DNA from: Schaalia turicensis ACS-279-V-Col4
GTDB taxonomy: Bacteria > Actinomycetota > Actinomycetes > Actinomycetales > Actinomycetaceae
Assembly (NCBI RefSeq): GCF_000296505.1
Contig: NZ_JH815209.1
Coordinates: forward strand, 128,908-192,907
Direction: 5' to 3'
Length of the DNA stretch: 64,000 nucleotides
A program made the position numbers and the translations under genes. Of the stretch, positions 28,444 to 37,558 are shown in pieces. The notes under the pieces are model-generated. The model saw nothing but the letters and a program-made list of their open reading frames with translations. It had not been told where the DNA came from and made no database searches. Each line of letters starts with the position of its first letter. The first letter of the stretch is position 1.

Positions 28444-31152
28444 CTAGTGGGCGGCGGCCATCCAGTTCGCTCCCACTCCCACTGCGACATCCAAAGGCAC
28501 CTTCAATTGGACTGGCGAGCTCATCTTGTCGCGGACAAGCTCCTCAGCCTGCTGACGTTCTTCCGGTGCTATTTCAAGTAACAATTCGTCGTGGATCTGG
28601 AGCAGTACGCGTGACTTCATGTCAGCCTGATGCAGAGCGTCGATGAGGTTGACCATCGCAATTTTCACGATATCCGCTGCACTCCCCTGAATCGGCGCAT
28701 TCAAAGCAGCACGTTCGGCCATCTCGCGGCGCTGCCGGTTCGATGAGGTCAGGTCGGGCAGATAGCGCCTACGACCGAACATCGTTTCCGTGTAGCCATT
28801 GATCCGAGCCTCGTCGACGAGCGAATTCAGATAGTCGCCTACCCCCGCGAAACGTTCGAAATAGCGGTCACGCAACGCGGCTGCTTCGTGGACCGGAATA
28901 TGCAGTTGTGCGGACAGACCGTACGAGGATAATCCATACGCGAGACCATATGACGTGGCCTTGATGCGAGAGCGTTGCTCACCCGTCACGTCTTCAACGG
29001 GCGTATCGAAAACCATCGCAGCCATCGTCTTGTGCAGGTCCTCGCCGGTAGCGAAAGCTTCGATCAAGCCCTCATCTCCCGACAAATGCGCCATGATGCG
29101 CATTTCAATCTGGGAATAGTCGGCGCTCATCAAAGACTCAAAGCCGGGGCCAGCAACAAAACCGGAACGGATCTTCAGACCATCTGGGCTACGAGCTGGA
29201 ATATTCTGCAGATTCGGGTCCTTGGATGCCAAACGGCCAGTTGTGGTAACAACCTGTGAGAACGTCGAGTGAATGCGCCCATCGGGGTTGGTGGAGGAAA
29301 TCAGCGTGTCCACCATCTGCTTCAATTTGATTCGATCACGGTGCATCAGCAACGAGTCGAGGAATACGAAGCCCGGACCACCCGAATCTCGCGTTTTTTC
29401 GCGCAAGTCAGCAAGAGCTTCAGCGTTCGTTGTGTAGCCGGTCTTCGTCTTCTTCGTCTTGGGAAGATCGAGGACCTCGAAAAGAATCCTCTGCAGTTGC
29501 TTGGGACTGGAAAGATTCACATCTTCACCAATCACATCAAGAGCACTCCTGCGGGCCGCATCAACTTCGAATCCCAGTTGCGTCGACTGGGAGCACAACT
29601 CGTCACTATCAACGGCAATACCTGTCGCTTCCATCTTCGCCAAGACCCTAGATACGGGAAGCTCCATCTGTGTCAGCAGGTCCAGTTCACCGTTATCCGC
29701 TAAAAGCGCGCTCAAGGTCTTCCACACAAACGGCAGGGAGTAGCAGATACGCGCGCATCGTTGAATACGTTCTTGAATCTCACCGCTGCCAACGATCTCG
29801 AAGAGAGCGTCCGTCTTCTTTTCTTCTTCGGGCAACTCAATGTTGAAATAGCGGTTCAAGATTTCTTTGATCTCGACGTTCTTCGAATCGGGGCGTGCAA
29901 GATAGGCGGCAAGCTGAACGTCCTTCGAAGGCCAGGCCATCGCCCACCCGTGTCCTGCCAAAGCGTGAGACAAGGCTTTGGCATCATGAACGACGTGCGA
30001 ATCGCTGTGCTTCAGGACCTTCACTAAAGCCTGATCTTGCACCGGAGAGAGCGTGGTCGGGTCAATGACAAGGACGCGACTTCCTGCGCTCAACGCAAGA
30101 AGATCGATGTGTCCATGAGCAGGGATCCCCTCCCCGTCGGCCCAAATCGCATCAATATGGCCGACCGAGCGTGCCCAGCCGGAAATGTCAGTAGCAGCGG
30201 AAGCGACCGACACCGTTAAGGGCGCCGTCCAAAAAGCCTGGTCGGCCTCGTTCCCCGATTCTTCTACTGAGTCATCGCCTACACTGACCGCAAGCACCTG
30301 GTTACGCAGACGCCCAAACTCCAACGTATCGAACAACGCAAGCAATTCAGTCTTTTGAGTAGCCCCGGGGACAAGATCCCCCAGCTCAACCCCCAGGTCC
30401 AGATCCGTGAGCAGACGATTCAAACGACGATTACGCGCAACATCATCGCCATGTTCGCGCAGAGCCTCGCCACGCTTACCCTTCACCTGATCAGCATTCG
30501 CCATCAGGTTATCGAGGCCATCGAACTCGTTAATCAGCTTTGCCGCTGTCTTCGGTCCAATACCGGGAACGCCGGGCAAATTATCGGAGGTCTCACCGAC
30601 AAGAGCCGCAATTTCCGGGTAACGGAACGGCGGAACACCGTACTTTTCTTCAATAGCAGCGGGCGTCATGCGCTTCAAGTTCTCGGTCGACGCACCCGGA
30701 TAGAGAACCGTCACATTCTCAGTCACCGTCTGGAAAGAATCCCTATCCCCCGACGCGACCAAGACACGCATCCCGGCTTTCTCACCACGGTGAGCAAGCG
30801 TCGCCAAAATATCGTCGGCTTCGTAGCCGTCCTTGCGCAGGGAACGAATACCCATCAGTTCCAAAACCTGGCTAATCAGTTCAACTTGGCCTTTAAAGGG
30901 TTCCGGCGTCGCATCACGCGTTCCCTTATACTCCGGATACTCCTCGGTGCGGAAAGAATGGCGCGACACGTCAAACGCCACAGCAACATGGGTCGGCTTT
31001 TCCTCTTGGATCATCTTCACCATCATCTTGATGAAGCCGTACACCGCATTCGTATGTTGCCCCGAATGTGTCACGAAACGGTCAGCCGGAAGAGCATAGA
31101 AGGCGCGAAAAGCCATCGAATGGCCGTCGATAATCAGCAAAGTGTCACTCAC
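28444..31152 (-). CDS. polA: DNA polymerase I
   Basis: Fills gaps in repair and removes Okazaki primers. It has 902 residues with an N-terminal 5'-3' exonuclease (IDGHSMAFRAFYALP, GVPGIGPKTAAKL), a middle 3'-5' exonuclease-like domain probably inactive as in other actinobacterial enzymes, and the polymerase domain. Motif A is DYSQIEMRIMAHLSGD, motif B is RIKATSYGLAYG and motif C is IHDELLLE. The O-helix has Tyr at the site that is Phe762 in E. coli. I chose the GTG at 31150-31152, which gives the family N-terminus (SDTLLIIDGHS), with AGGG 8 nt before it. Confidence 0.97.
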   Translation of the reverse strand: MSDTLLIIDGHSMAFRAFYALPADRFVTHSGQHTNAVYGFIKMMVKMIQEEKPTHVAVAFDVSRHSFRTEEYPEYKGTRDATPEPFKGQVELISQVLELMGIRSLRKDGYEADDILATLAHRGEKAGMRVLVASGDRDSFQTVTENVTVLYPGASTENLKRMTPAAIEEKYGVPPFRYPEIAALVGETSDNLPGVPGIGPKTAAKLINEFDGLDNLMANADQVKGKRGEALREHGDDVARNRRLNRLLTDLDLGVELGDLVPGATQKTELLALFDTLEFGRLRNQVLAVSVGDDSVEESGNEADQAFWTAPLTVSVASAATDISGWARSVGHIDAIWADGEGIPAHGHIDLLALSAGSRVLVIDPTTLSPVQDQALVKVLKHSDSHVVHDAKALSHALAGHGWAMAWPSKDVQLAAYLARPDSKNVEIKEILNRYFNIELPEEEKKTDALFEIVGSGEIQERIQRCARICYSLPFVWKTLSALLADNGELDLLTQMELPVSRVLAKMEATGIAVDSDELCSQSTQLGFEVDAARRSALDVIGEDVNLSSPKQLQRILFEVLDLPKTKKTKTGYTTNAEALADLREKTRDSGGPGFVFLDSLLMHRDRIKLKQMVDTLISSTNPDGRIHSTFSQVVTTTGRLASKDPNLQNIPARSPDGLKIRSGFVAGPGFESLMSADYSQIEMRIMAHLSGDEGLIEAFATGEDLHKTMAAMVFDTPVEDVTGEQRSRIKATSYGLAYGLSSYGLSAQLHIPVHEAAALRDRYFERFAGVGDYLNSLVDEARINGYTETMFGRRRYLPDLTSSNRQRREMAERAALNAPIQGSAADIVKIAMVNLIDALHQADMKSRVLLQIHDELLLEIAPEERQQAEELVRDKMSSPVQLKVPLDVAVGVGANWMAAAH

Positions 31153-31170
31153 ACATGTAACCCTAGAGGT

Positions 31171-31629
31171 ATGCATGGACAAACCGCACAACAAACCGCG
31201 CCCGATCCTTCCCACGATGGCGGATTCGTGGGCGCACATTGGCCACATTCCCTGATGGAAGCCATGCGAATGGACGTGTTAGAACATTCGCCCGAAAAAA
31301 CAGTGATCTTAATGCCCGTCGAAGGAAACACCCAGTCAGCTGGGATTCTTCACGGTGGGGCAAGCGCAGCGCTCGCGGAAACCGCAGCATCATTTGCTTC
31401 CCAGATTCACGCTCGTAACGTTTACGGCGCCGATCGCGGGTTCGCGGTGGGCACTGAACTGACGATTTCCCACATCTCGTCGGTTTCTACCGGTCGAGTG
31501 ATCGCGACGGCAACGGCTATTCACCTGGGTGGTTCATCGACAGTCCATCTTGTTGAAATAAAGAACGAGGCCGGGAAGCTGATTTCGTCGGCGCGCGTAA
31601 CGAACCGGATTATGGCGCGACGAGCTTGA
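31171..31629 (+). CDS. Hotdog-fold thioesterase (PaaI/4-hydroxybenzoyl-CoA type)
   Basis: About 152 residues with the hotdog thioesterase pattern: MPVEGNTQSAGILHGGASAALAE carries the LHGG and downstream Glu of the active site, split over residues ~52-74, followed by DRGFAVGTELTISHI. Members hydrolyse aryl- or acyl-CoA, for instance DHNA-CoA in menaquinone synthesis; the substrate here is unknown. The start is uncertain: the ATG at 31171 leaves only 18 nt to the divergent polA start, while an in-frame ATG at 31255 would begin nearer the conserved core. Confidence 0.87.
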   Translation: MHGQTAQQTAPDPSHDGGFVGAHWPHSLMEAMRMDVLEHSPEKTVILMPVEGNTQSAGILHGGASAALAETAASFASQIHARNVYGADRGFAVGTELTISHISSVSTGRVIATATAIHLGGSSTVHLVEIKNEAGKLISSARVTNRIMARRA

Positions 31630-31666
31630 TGGTTCCCAGCACACCACGATCAGCGAAATGAAAAGT

Positions 31667-31693
31667 GCCACGGTAGTACGAAAACTACCGTGG
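31667..31693. terminator. Terminator between the thioesterase gene and tRNA-Leu
   Basis: A perfect 11-bp inverted repeat (GCCACGGTAGT, 5-nt loop, ACTACCGTGGC). On the minus strand it is followed by a T-rich tract, so it fits as the terminator of the tRNA transcript 13 nt away, and may also serve the rightward thioesterase gene. Confidence 0.85.
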
Positions 31694-31705
31694 CGCCCTT
31701 CGCAA

Positions 31706-31779
31706 GTACCCCGAGTGGGATTCGAACCCACAACAAGCCGGGTTTGAGCCGACCGCCTCTGCCAGTTGGGCTATCGGGG
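31706..31779 (-). tRNA. tRNA-Leu (anticodon CAA), short variable loop
   Basis: A 74-nt cloverleaf: acceptor GCCCCGA / TCGGGGT (with a G-U first pair), a 3-bp D stem GCC / GGC with the CAACTGGCAGA loop, anticodon stem GTCGG / CCGGC with loop CTCAAAC (anticodon CAA), a 5-nt variable loop TTGTT, T stem GTGGG / CCCAC with TTCGAAT, and discriminator A. The CCA end is not encoded. The D arm and A73 look leucine-like, but leucine tRNAs normally have a long variable arm. It is divergent from pdtaR and ends in a terminator. Confidence 0.88.
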
Positions 31780-31846
31780 CGTCGCCGTAATCGGCGCCGT
31801 TTAAGTTTATGATAGAGCTAGGAAACCTACAAACCGAGGATCAGTT

Positions 31847-32440
31847 ATGACCACTGAAGTTCAAAACGAACCACGCCGCGTTCTTGTCGCAGAAGATGAG
31901 GGCCTGATTCGTCTGGATATCGTTGAAACCCTCACTTCTGCCGGATTTGAGGTTGTTGGTGAGGCCGCAGACGGTGAAGAAGCCGTCCAGCTTGCACTTG
32001 AGCTCGAACCTGATCTCTGTGTCATGGACGTGAAGATGCCCCGCATGGATGGCATCACCGCCGCTGAAAAGATCCTTCAGGAGCTTTCGTGTGCTGTCGT
32101 CATGCTGACCGCGTTTAGCCAAACAGAGCTTGTTGAACGTGCTCGCGATGCGGGCGCAATGGCGTATGTTGTGAAGCCCTTCAGCCCCGCGGATTTGATT
32201 CCTGCCGTTGAGATTGCCCTTTCGCGTCATCAGGAAATCGAATCTCTCGAAGAGGAGATCGCCGATCTTTCTGACCGTTTCGAAACGCGTAAGCGCGTTG
32301 ACCGCGCGAAGGGCCTGCTGCAGAAGAACATGGGCATGACCGAGCCCGAGGCCTTCCGCTGGATCCAAAAGACCTCGATGGATCGTCGTCTGTCAATGCG
32401 CGAGGTCGCTGACGCTGTTATCGATCAGGTTGACGACTAA
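31847..32440 (+). CDS. pdtaR: ANTAR-domain response regulator (PdtaR-like)
   Basis: A two-component regulator whose output domain binds RNA and controls transcription termination. It has 197 residues. The receiver domain (residues ~10-125) has the acidic pair AEDEG, phospho-acceptor Asp about 61 in CVMDVKMP, Thr about 88 and Lys about 110 in VVKPF. The ANTAR domain (about 140-195) shows ETRKRVDRAKGLL and the SMREVADAVID tail. The partner kinase is not in the window. The ATG follows GAGGA by 6 nt, and a TATGAT sequence at 31808-31813 may be its -10. The tRNA gene diverges from it and a hairpin follows. Confidence 0.95.
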   Translation: MTTEVQNEPRRVLVAEDEGLIRLDIVETLTSAGFEVVGEAADGEEAVQLALELEPDLCVMDVKMPRMDGITAAEKILQELSCAVVMLTAFSQTELVERARDAGAMAYVVKPFSPADLIPAVEIALSRHQEIESLEEEIADLSDRFETRKRVDRAKGLLQKNMGMTEPEAFRWIQKTSMDRRLSMREVADAVIDQVDD

Positions 32441-32460
32441 ACCCGAAGGCTGACACAAAC

Positions 32461-32494
32461 GGTGGCGGGCAGTTCTTTCGAACTGCCCGCCACC
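32461..32494. terminator. Terminator between convergent pdtaR and the small ORF
   Basis: A perfect 15-bp stem (GGTGGCGGGCAGTTC, TTTC loop, GAACTGCCCGCCACC) begins 20 nt after the pdtaR stop. It can serve pdtaR (plus) and the 71-residue gene on the minus strand, where it is followed by GTTTGTGT. Confidence 0.85.
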
Positions 32495-32554
32495 ATGAGT
32501 GTGTACTGGTCACAGCTGCATCACCGTTTGAGTGAGGCCACTGCACCGTTCAGA

Positions 32555-32770
32555 TCATGCTGCTTCGATCAGCTCAAGGCCGAGGAAGTCAGCTGCGCGT
32601 CCACGTGAACGCGGGTTGGAAAGATCTGAAATTGCGCGAGCAATACTCACATCAATCATTTCGTCAAACCAAGGCTTGACTGCATTGGCCAGCTGGTCGA
32701 TATCCAGGTTGTTTGCCTGACGATTCAGTGCCTGAGAATGGACTGACACAGTCCGGGTACGCGTATTCAT
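32555..32770 (-). CDS. Small hypothetical protein, 71 residues
   Basis: I do not recognise this protein. It has no signal peptide or membrane segment. It has an N-terminal Arg/Thr stretch, a Trp-Phe pair in KPWFDEM, and the C-terminal SRGRAADFLGLELIEAA. It is judged real because a GGAGAAG ribosome-binding site precedes the ATG, codon use resembles its neighbours, and it has its own downstream hairpin shared with pdtaR. A folded leader (32800-32844) lies 30-75 nt upstream. It could be a small cytoplasmic adaptor, but no function can be claimed. Confidence 0.7.
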   Translation of the reverse strand: MNTRTRTVSVHSQALNRQANNLDIDQLANAVKPWFDEMIDVSIARAISDLSNPRSRGRAADFLGLELIEAA

Positions 32771-32799
32771 TTTTCTTCTCCATCATTCATTCATCAGAC

Positions 32800-32844
32800 C
32801 GTATGCAGGTATGCGCGTTGTTCGCGCAGGCAACCTCATACGGT
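32800..32844 (-). promoter_or_regulatory. Long hairpin in the leader of the small ORF
   Basis: The outer arms CCGTATG and CATACGG are followed inward by AGG / CCT and by a GCGCG-TTGTT-CGCGC inner stem. The rest of the ~300-nt spacer 32771-33068 shows nothing else apart from the pyk terminator. It may be a leader structure or an operator region; role unknown. Confidence 0.4.
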
Positions 32845-33023
32845 AGGTCGTATGTGCCGAAAGCTTTCTTAAATACCCTCATCGGCATTCTTACTCGCCG
32901 TGGCACTCCCACTACCCTACACGATTTCGCGTAGTCCGCCATCGGAAGCGCCCCTTCGTGTTGCACGCCATGAAGTCCCTAGTCCATCACGAACAATCAA
33001 AGCGTCCGTGTCACGAATAAAAA

Positions 33024-33051
33024 TGGCCAGACTACCGAAGCAGTCTGGCCA
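33024..33051 (-). terminator. Terminator of pyk
   Basis: A 10-bp inverted repeat (TGGCCAGACT / AGTCTGGCCA, 8-nt loop) lies 18 nt after the pyk stop and is followed on the minus strand by TTTTTATT. Confidence 0.92.
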
Positions 33052-33068
33052 CCTTTCACATGCTGGTG

Positions 33069-34514
33069 TCAGCGAAGTCCGCCACCGATTGAGTAGTCGA
33101 CTTCATCGCCCACCTTGTGCAAGCGAAGCATGTTCGAGGAACCTGCGGTCCCCGGTGGCATACCTGCAACGATCACGAGTTCGTCACCAATTTCAGCGAG
33201 GCGCGACGACTGCGCAACCTGGTCGACCTGCCACACCATGTCATCGGTGTGACGGACCTCAGGAACGCGGTAGGTCTGAATACCCCACGTCAATGCCAGG
33301 CGACGACGCGTTGATTCCAGCGGAGTAAATGCGAGCATCGGAATCGGGCGACGCAGACGCGACATCATGCGAGCCGAAGCACCGGACTGAGTGAAGGTCA
33401 CCAGGTAGCGAGCATCAAGATGCTCAGCAATCTGAGCGGCAGCTTCACAGATGACGGCCGCACGGTCGTTGACGAAGAAACCAGTCAGTGCGGCGATCAT
33501 TTCGCCACCGTTTTCTTCGGTGGACTCGATAATACGAGCCATCGTGCGAACAGCTTCGATCGGGAACGCACCCACTGAAGTTTCGCCGGAAAGCATGACC
33601 GCATCGGCACCGTCAAGGATGGCGTTTGCACAGTCAGAAGCTTCAGCGCGGGTCGGGCGAGGATTCTTAATCATGGAATCCATGACCTGGGTTGCGACGA
33701 TCACCGGCTTCGCAGCACGGCGAGCCAGTTCGATGGCGCGCTTCTGAACCAGCGGAACGGACTCGAGTGGCATTTCAACGCCAAGGTCACCGCGGGCAAC
33801 CATGATCGCGTCAAACGCATCGACGATTTCCTGGAGGGCTTCGACAGCCTGCGGCTTTTCGATCTTGGCGATCACCGGAAGACGACGACCGTATTCGTCC
33901 ATGATCGCGTGGACATCGTTGATATCCTTTGCATTGCGGACGAACGACAGAGCGATGAAGTCTGCGTCGTTTTCCATTGCCCAACGCAGGTCCTCTTTAT
34001 CCTTCTCGGAAAGAGCAGGAACGGACACTGCGACGCCGGGAAGGTTCAACCCCTTGTGGTCGGAAACTACGCCGGGGACCTCAACCTTGGTGATGACGTC
34101 GGTATCGGTGACCTCGACAACGCGGACTGCGACGTTTCCGTCGTCAATCAGCAGGCGATCGCCGGGAGCACAGTCACCAGGCAGACCTTTGAAGGTCGTA
34201 CCAACGAGTTCCTTAGTTCCAGGCACGTCGCGGGTTGTGATGGTGAACGTGTCACCAACAGCGAGGACCTGGGGCCCTTCTTCGAACGTCTCCAGGCGAA
34301 TCTTCGGGCCCTGCAGGTCAACGAGGATTGCAATGGCACGCCCTGAAGTCGCGGAAGCACGACGGACCTTTTCAATAACAGCTTCGTGCTCTGCAGCCGT
34401 GCCGTGTGATCGATTGATTCGGGCGACATCCATACCGGCGTCAACCAGTGCTTGGACTTGCTCCGAAGAATCAGTGGCAGGGCCGAGAGTACATACAATT
34501 TTTGCTCGACGCAT
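33069..34514 (-). CDS. pyk: Pyruvate kinase
   Basis: Makes pyruvate and ATP from phosphoenolpyruvate, the last glycolytic step. It has 481 residues in the standard A, B and C domain layout: the N-terminal KIVCTLGPATDS, DLQGPKIRLE, the B domain at about 70-170, active-site IAKIEKPQA and VARGDLGVEMP, and TRAEASDCANAILDGADAVM. The N-terminal substrate loop reads ARINRSHG, with Arg where many enzymes have Phe or Leu. It is the distal gene after trpC-trpB-trpA-lgt, 9 nt after lgt, and ends in a clear terminator. Confidence 0.97.
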   Translation of the reverse strand: MRRAKIVCTLGPATDSSEQVQALVDAGMDVARINRSHGTAAEHEAVIEKVRRASATSGRAIAILVDLQGPKIRLETFEEGPQVLAVGDTFTITTRDVPGTKELVGTTFKGLPGDCAPGDRLLIDDGNVAVRVVEVTDTDVITKVEVPGVVSDHKGLNLPGVAVSVPALSEKDKEDLRWAMENDADFIALSFVRNAKDINDVHAIMDEYGRRLPVIAKIEKPQAVEALQEIVDAFDAIMVARGDLGVEMPLESVPLVQKRAIELARRAAKPVIVATQVMDSMIKNPRPTRAEASDCANAILDGADAVMLSGETSVGAFPIEAVRTMARIIESTEENGGEMIAALTGFFVNDRAAVICEAAAQIAEHLDARYLVTFTQSGASARMMSRLRRPIPMLAFTPLESTRRRLALTWGIQTYRVPEVRHTDDMVWQVDQVAQSSRLAEIGDELVIVAGMPPGTAGSSNMLRLHKVGDEVDYSIGGGLR

Positions 34515-34523
34515 AGCCCAAGT

Positions 34524-35453
34524 CTACCGTGATTGGGCGTCAAAACTCTTATCCTGGGATTCAATTTCAAGGTGATCGTTCCCATGTTCAGCGATTTTAG
34601 AAGCGTTTTCGCCACTTTCAGCAGGCACGAAGCGTTCGTCGCCCTGCAAGATAGTGGATCGTCCCAGTCTCCCGGCAACGAAGTAGACAACGAGGCCTAG
34701 CGCAAAAATGGCGAGCGATGTCCATACGTTCAGGCGCACTCCGAAGAAGGTGTGAGCCGTGTCGATGCGCATCATTTCAATCCAGCTTCGTCCAAGTGGA
34801 TATGCGATCAGGTAGAGCGCGAACACCTGTCCAGAGGCGAAACGGAAACGACGATCGCACCACACGATGATTGCTGCCATCGTCAAATTCCACAGGCACT
34901 CATAGAGGAATGTTGGGTGAAACAGGGTTCCCGAGGCAAAACCATCGGGCAGATGCGCGTCGTCGATCTGCAAACCCCATGGCAACGTCGTGGGGCCACC
35001 GAAAAGCTCTTGATTGAACCAGTTCCCCCAGCGACCAATGGCCTGGGCGACCAGTAATGCTGGTGCAAGCGAATCAGCAAGCGGGCCAAGGCGCTTCCCG
35101 GAACGTTTCACTGCAATCCAAGCGCCGACTGCACCCAGAGCGACACCGCCCCAGATGCCCAAGCCACCTTCCCAGATTTGAATGATTCGAGCCGGATCAC
35201 CGTTTGGACCAAAGTAGGCTTCGGGTGATGTGAAGACATGGTACAGGCGAGCTCCGATAATACCGATCGGGATCGCCCAAAGGGCCACGTCATACATCAG
35301 TTCAGGGTCACCGCCACGTTGTGCGTAGCGCTTGGACGTCCAGTAGACGGCGATAAACATGCCGATAACGATGATTAATCCGTACGCGCGTAGCGGTAGC
35401 GGACCGATGTACCAGACACCCTGCGACGGCGAAGGGATGGAGGCGCTGATCAC
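34524..35453 (-). CDS. lgt: Prolipoprotein diacylglyceryl transferase
   Basis: Transfers diacylglyceryl to the lipobox Cys of prolipoproteins in the inner leaflet of the membrane. It has 309 residues with about seven membrane helices. The Lgt signature GRWGNWFNQELFGGPT and the YGLIIVIGMF and HPTFLYE motifs, which carry key catalytic residues, are intact. The C-terminal ~50 residues are a polar, Glu- and Ser-rich cytoplasmic tail. The start overlaps the trpA stop by 4 nt, the usual trpA-lgt coupling in actinobacteria. Confidence 0.96.
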   Translation of the reverse strand: MISASIPSPSQGVWYIGPLPLRAYGLIIVIGMFIAVYWTSKRYAQRGGDPELMYDVALWAIPIGIIGARLYHVFTSPEAYFGPNGDPARIIQIWEGGLGIWGGVALGAVGAWIAVKRSGKRLGPLADSLAPALLVAQAIGRWGNWFNQELFGGPTTLPWGLQIDDAHLPDGFASGTLFHPTFLYECLWNLTMAAIIVWCDRRFRFASGQVFALYLIAYPLGRSWIEMMRIDTAHTFFGVRLNVWTSLAIFALGLVVYFVAGRLGRSTILQGDERFVPAESGENASKIAEHGNDHLEIESQDKSFDAQSR

Positions 35454-36259
35454 AATCGGGCTCCTTTCACTCCTGAAACCAAGTCGTGAGCACGTTCTTC
35501 AAGAAGACGAAGGCCGCGGTCAATTGGCTCGTTAAACAGTGTCTTCACCAGTGCGGAGCCCACGATAACGCCGTCGGCGTACGCACCGATTTCTTTCGCC
35601 TGCTGGCCGTTCGAAATACCAAGACCAACGCACACGCGCTGAGCCCCGGCATCTCGCGTGCGTTCAACGAGGTCCTTGACGTGCTCTCCCACGGATGCGC
35701 GAGCACCGGTAACCCCCATTGTCGAGGCAGCGTACACCCAGCCTTCGCTATGCGCACTGATCAGTTCCAACCGGCGCCTCGGAGACGAGGGGGCGACAAG
35801 GTACGTGCGCTCCAAGCCGTATTCTTCTGCGCTTGCTTCCCACTGCGCCCCTTCTTCTGGAGGAAGGTCGGGGGTAATCAGACCGGAACCACCCGCAGTA
35901 GCAAAATCACGGGCAAAGCGCTCCACCCCCCACCACTCGACAGGATTCCAGTAGGTCATCACCGCGGTGGTCAGTCCATAACTGGTCAGTTCTTCAACAG
36001 CTCGAAACAGATCTTCAAGGTGAGTACCGTGTTCAAGAGCAGCAACTGTTGCCTTCTGAATCGTGGGTCCATCCATTCCTGGATCGGAATAGGGGAAGCC
36101 CAGTTCTAGTACGTCAAAACCACAATCTGCAAGGACTTTGCCCGCTCGAATGGAATTATCAACCGACGGAAAACCAACGGGAAGGTATCCGATGAGAGCT
36201 GCGTCGCCTCGTGAATGAGCTTCGTCGATGCGATGCCCAGCTTTCAATTCTTTGCTCAC
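35450..36259 (-). CDS. trpA: Tryptophan synthase alpha chain
   Basis: Cleaves indole-3-glycerol phosphate to indole, which tunnels to TrpB. It has 269 residues. The catalytic Glu lies in [10 protein letters not shown] and the catalytic Asp in SDPGMDGPT; the loop [10 protein letters not shown] and the phosphate-binding GLGISNGQQ are present. The start overlaps trpB by 4 nt and its stop overlaps lgt by 4 nt. Confidence 0.97.
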   Translation of the reverse strand: MSKELKAGHRIDEAHSRGDAALIGYLPVGFPSVDNSIRAGKVLADCGFDVLELGFPYSDPGMDGPTIQKATVAALEHGTHLEDLFRAVEELTSYGLTTAVMTYWNPVEWWGVERFARDFATAGGSGLITPDLPPEEGAQWEASAEEYGLERTYLVAPSSPRRRLELISAHSEGWVYAASTMGVTGARASVGEHVKDLVERTRDAGAQRVCVGLGISNGQQAKEIGAYADGVIVGSALVKTLFNEPIDRGLRLLEERAHDLVSGVKGARL

Positions 36260-37557
36260 TTGCCCGCCTCTTCATCATCGTCCAACTGGGAAATGCCAGT
36301 CGAACCGGCACTGGGGTCAATCACTTGACGAGTCGCATGACCCAAGTTGAACCACTTCGATGCCGTGTCCACGTCTTTATCTCCGCGTCCCGACACAGTG
36401 ACAATGGCAATCGGACCTTCACCTTCAGCAAAGGGACCGCCGTTTTCGCGAACCTTCTGCGCGGCCCACTGGCGGATACCTGCAAGAGCATGCGAAGACT
36501 CAATTGCGGGAATAATACCCTCGGTGCGCGATAGCAACCGGAAAGCATCCATCGCATCGGCATCGTTGATGGGAATGTAGCGAGCGCGACCGATCGCAGC
36601 GAGCCACGAATGTTCGGGGCCAACACCCGGGTAGTCGAGACCCGCCGAAATCGAATGTGATTCCTTCGTTTGACCGTCTCGTTCTTGAAGCAGGTACGTG
36701 CGGGCTCCGTGAAGAACACCGGTTTCATTCGCGGTAATCGAAGCGGCATGGCGACCGGTCTCAACCCCGTCTCCACCAGCTTCGCACCCGAGTAGTTCGA
36801 CATCGGGATCGTCGAGGAATGCGGTGAAAGTACCGATTGCGTTCGAACCACCACCGATACATGCGCAGACGATGTCCGGCAAACGGCCTTCCATTGCCAG
36901 AAGCTGTGCTCGAGCCTCATCACCAATCACTCGCTGTAAATCACGAACAAGTTCCGGGAATGGATGAGGACCAGCCGCGGTACCGAAGATGTAGTTGGTT
37001 GTAGCTTCGTTCGTCACCCAATCGCGGAATGCTTCATTGATTGCATCCTTCAGAGTCTTCGAACCGGATGCTACGGCGACAACTTCCGCCCCAAGCATCT
37101 GCATTCGAGCAACATTCAGTGCTTGACGTCGAGTATCTTCTTCGCCCATGTAGACGGTGCACTCCAAGCCAAGAAGCGCCGCTGCAGTGGCGGTCGCAAC
37201 ACCGTGTTGCCCGGCACCGGTTTCAGCGATGACTCGGGTTTTGCCCAGTTCCTTCGTCAAAAGAGCTTGGCCAAGCACGTTGTTGATCTTGTGCGAGCCC
37301 GTATGGTTCAAGTCTTCGCGCTTCAAAAAGACGCGCACTCCCCCAAGCTCGCGGGAGAAACGAGGCGCCTCGGTCAGCAAAGACGGACGACCCGCATACC
37401 CAACAAACAGGTCACGAAGACGCTTCTGGAACGCAGGATCGGGCCACAAGCGCTTCCACTCACGTTCAATAACCTCGAGTGGTCCCATCAATGATTCGGC
37501 GACAAACCGTCCACCGAATTGGCCAAAGTAGGGGCCTTGAACGTTTGACAGTGCCAC
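36256..37557 (-). CDS. trpB: Tryptophan synthase beta chain
   Basis: A PLP enzyme that condenses indole and serine to tryptophan. It has 433 residues. The N-terminal [19 protein letters not shown]-Lys motif [27 protein letters not shown] and the phosphate loop [10 protein letters not shown] are all present. The GTG start lies 1 nt after the trpC stop. The C-terminal ~30 residues form an acidic tail. Confidence 0.97.
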   Translation of the reverse strand: MALSNVQGPYFGQFGGRFVAESLMGPLEVIEREWKRLWPDPAFQKRLRDLFVGYAGRPSLLTEAPRFSRELGGVRVFLKREDLNHTGSHKINNVLGQALLTKELGKTRVIAETGAGQHGVATATAAALLGLECTVYMGEEDTRRQALNVARMQMLGAEVVAVASGSKTLKDAINEAFRDWVTNEATTNYIFGTAAGPHPFPELVRDLQRVIGDEARAQLLAMEGRLPDIVCACIGGGSNAIGTFTAFLDDPDVELLGCEAGGDGVETGRHAASITANETGVLHGARTYLLQERDGQTKESHSISAGLDYPGVGPEHSWLAAIGRARYIPINDADAMDAFRLLSRTEGIIPAIESSHALAGIRQWAAQKVRENGGPFAEGEGPIAIVTVSGRGDKDVDTASKWFNLGHATRQVIDPSAGSTGISQLDDDEEAGK

Positions 37558-37558
37558 G

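Noticed and set aside
31808-31813. Promoter of pdtaR (TATGAT)
   Set aside because: A good -10 hexamer, but the sequence 17 nt upstream is unlike a -35 box, so it is mentioned in the gene entry only.
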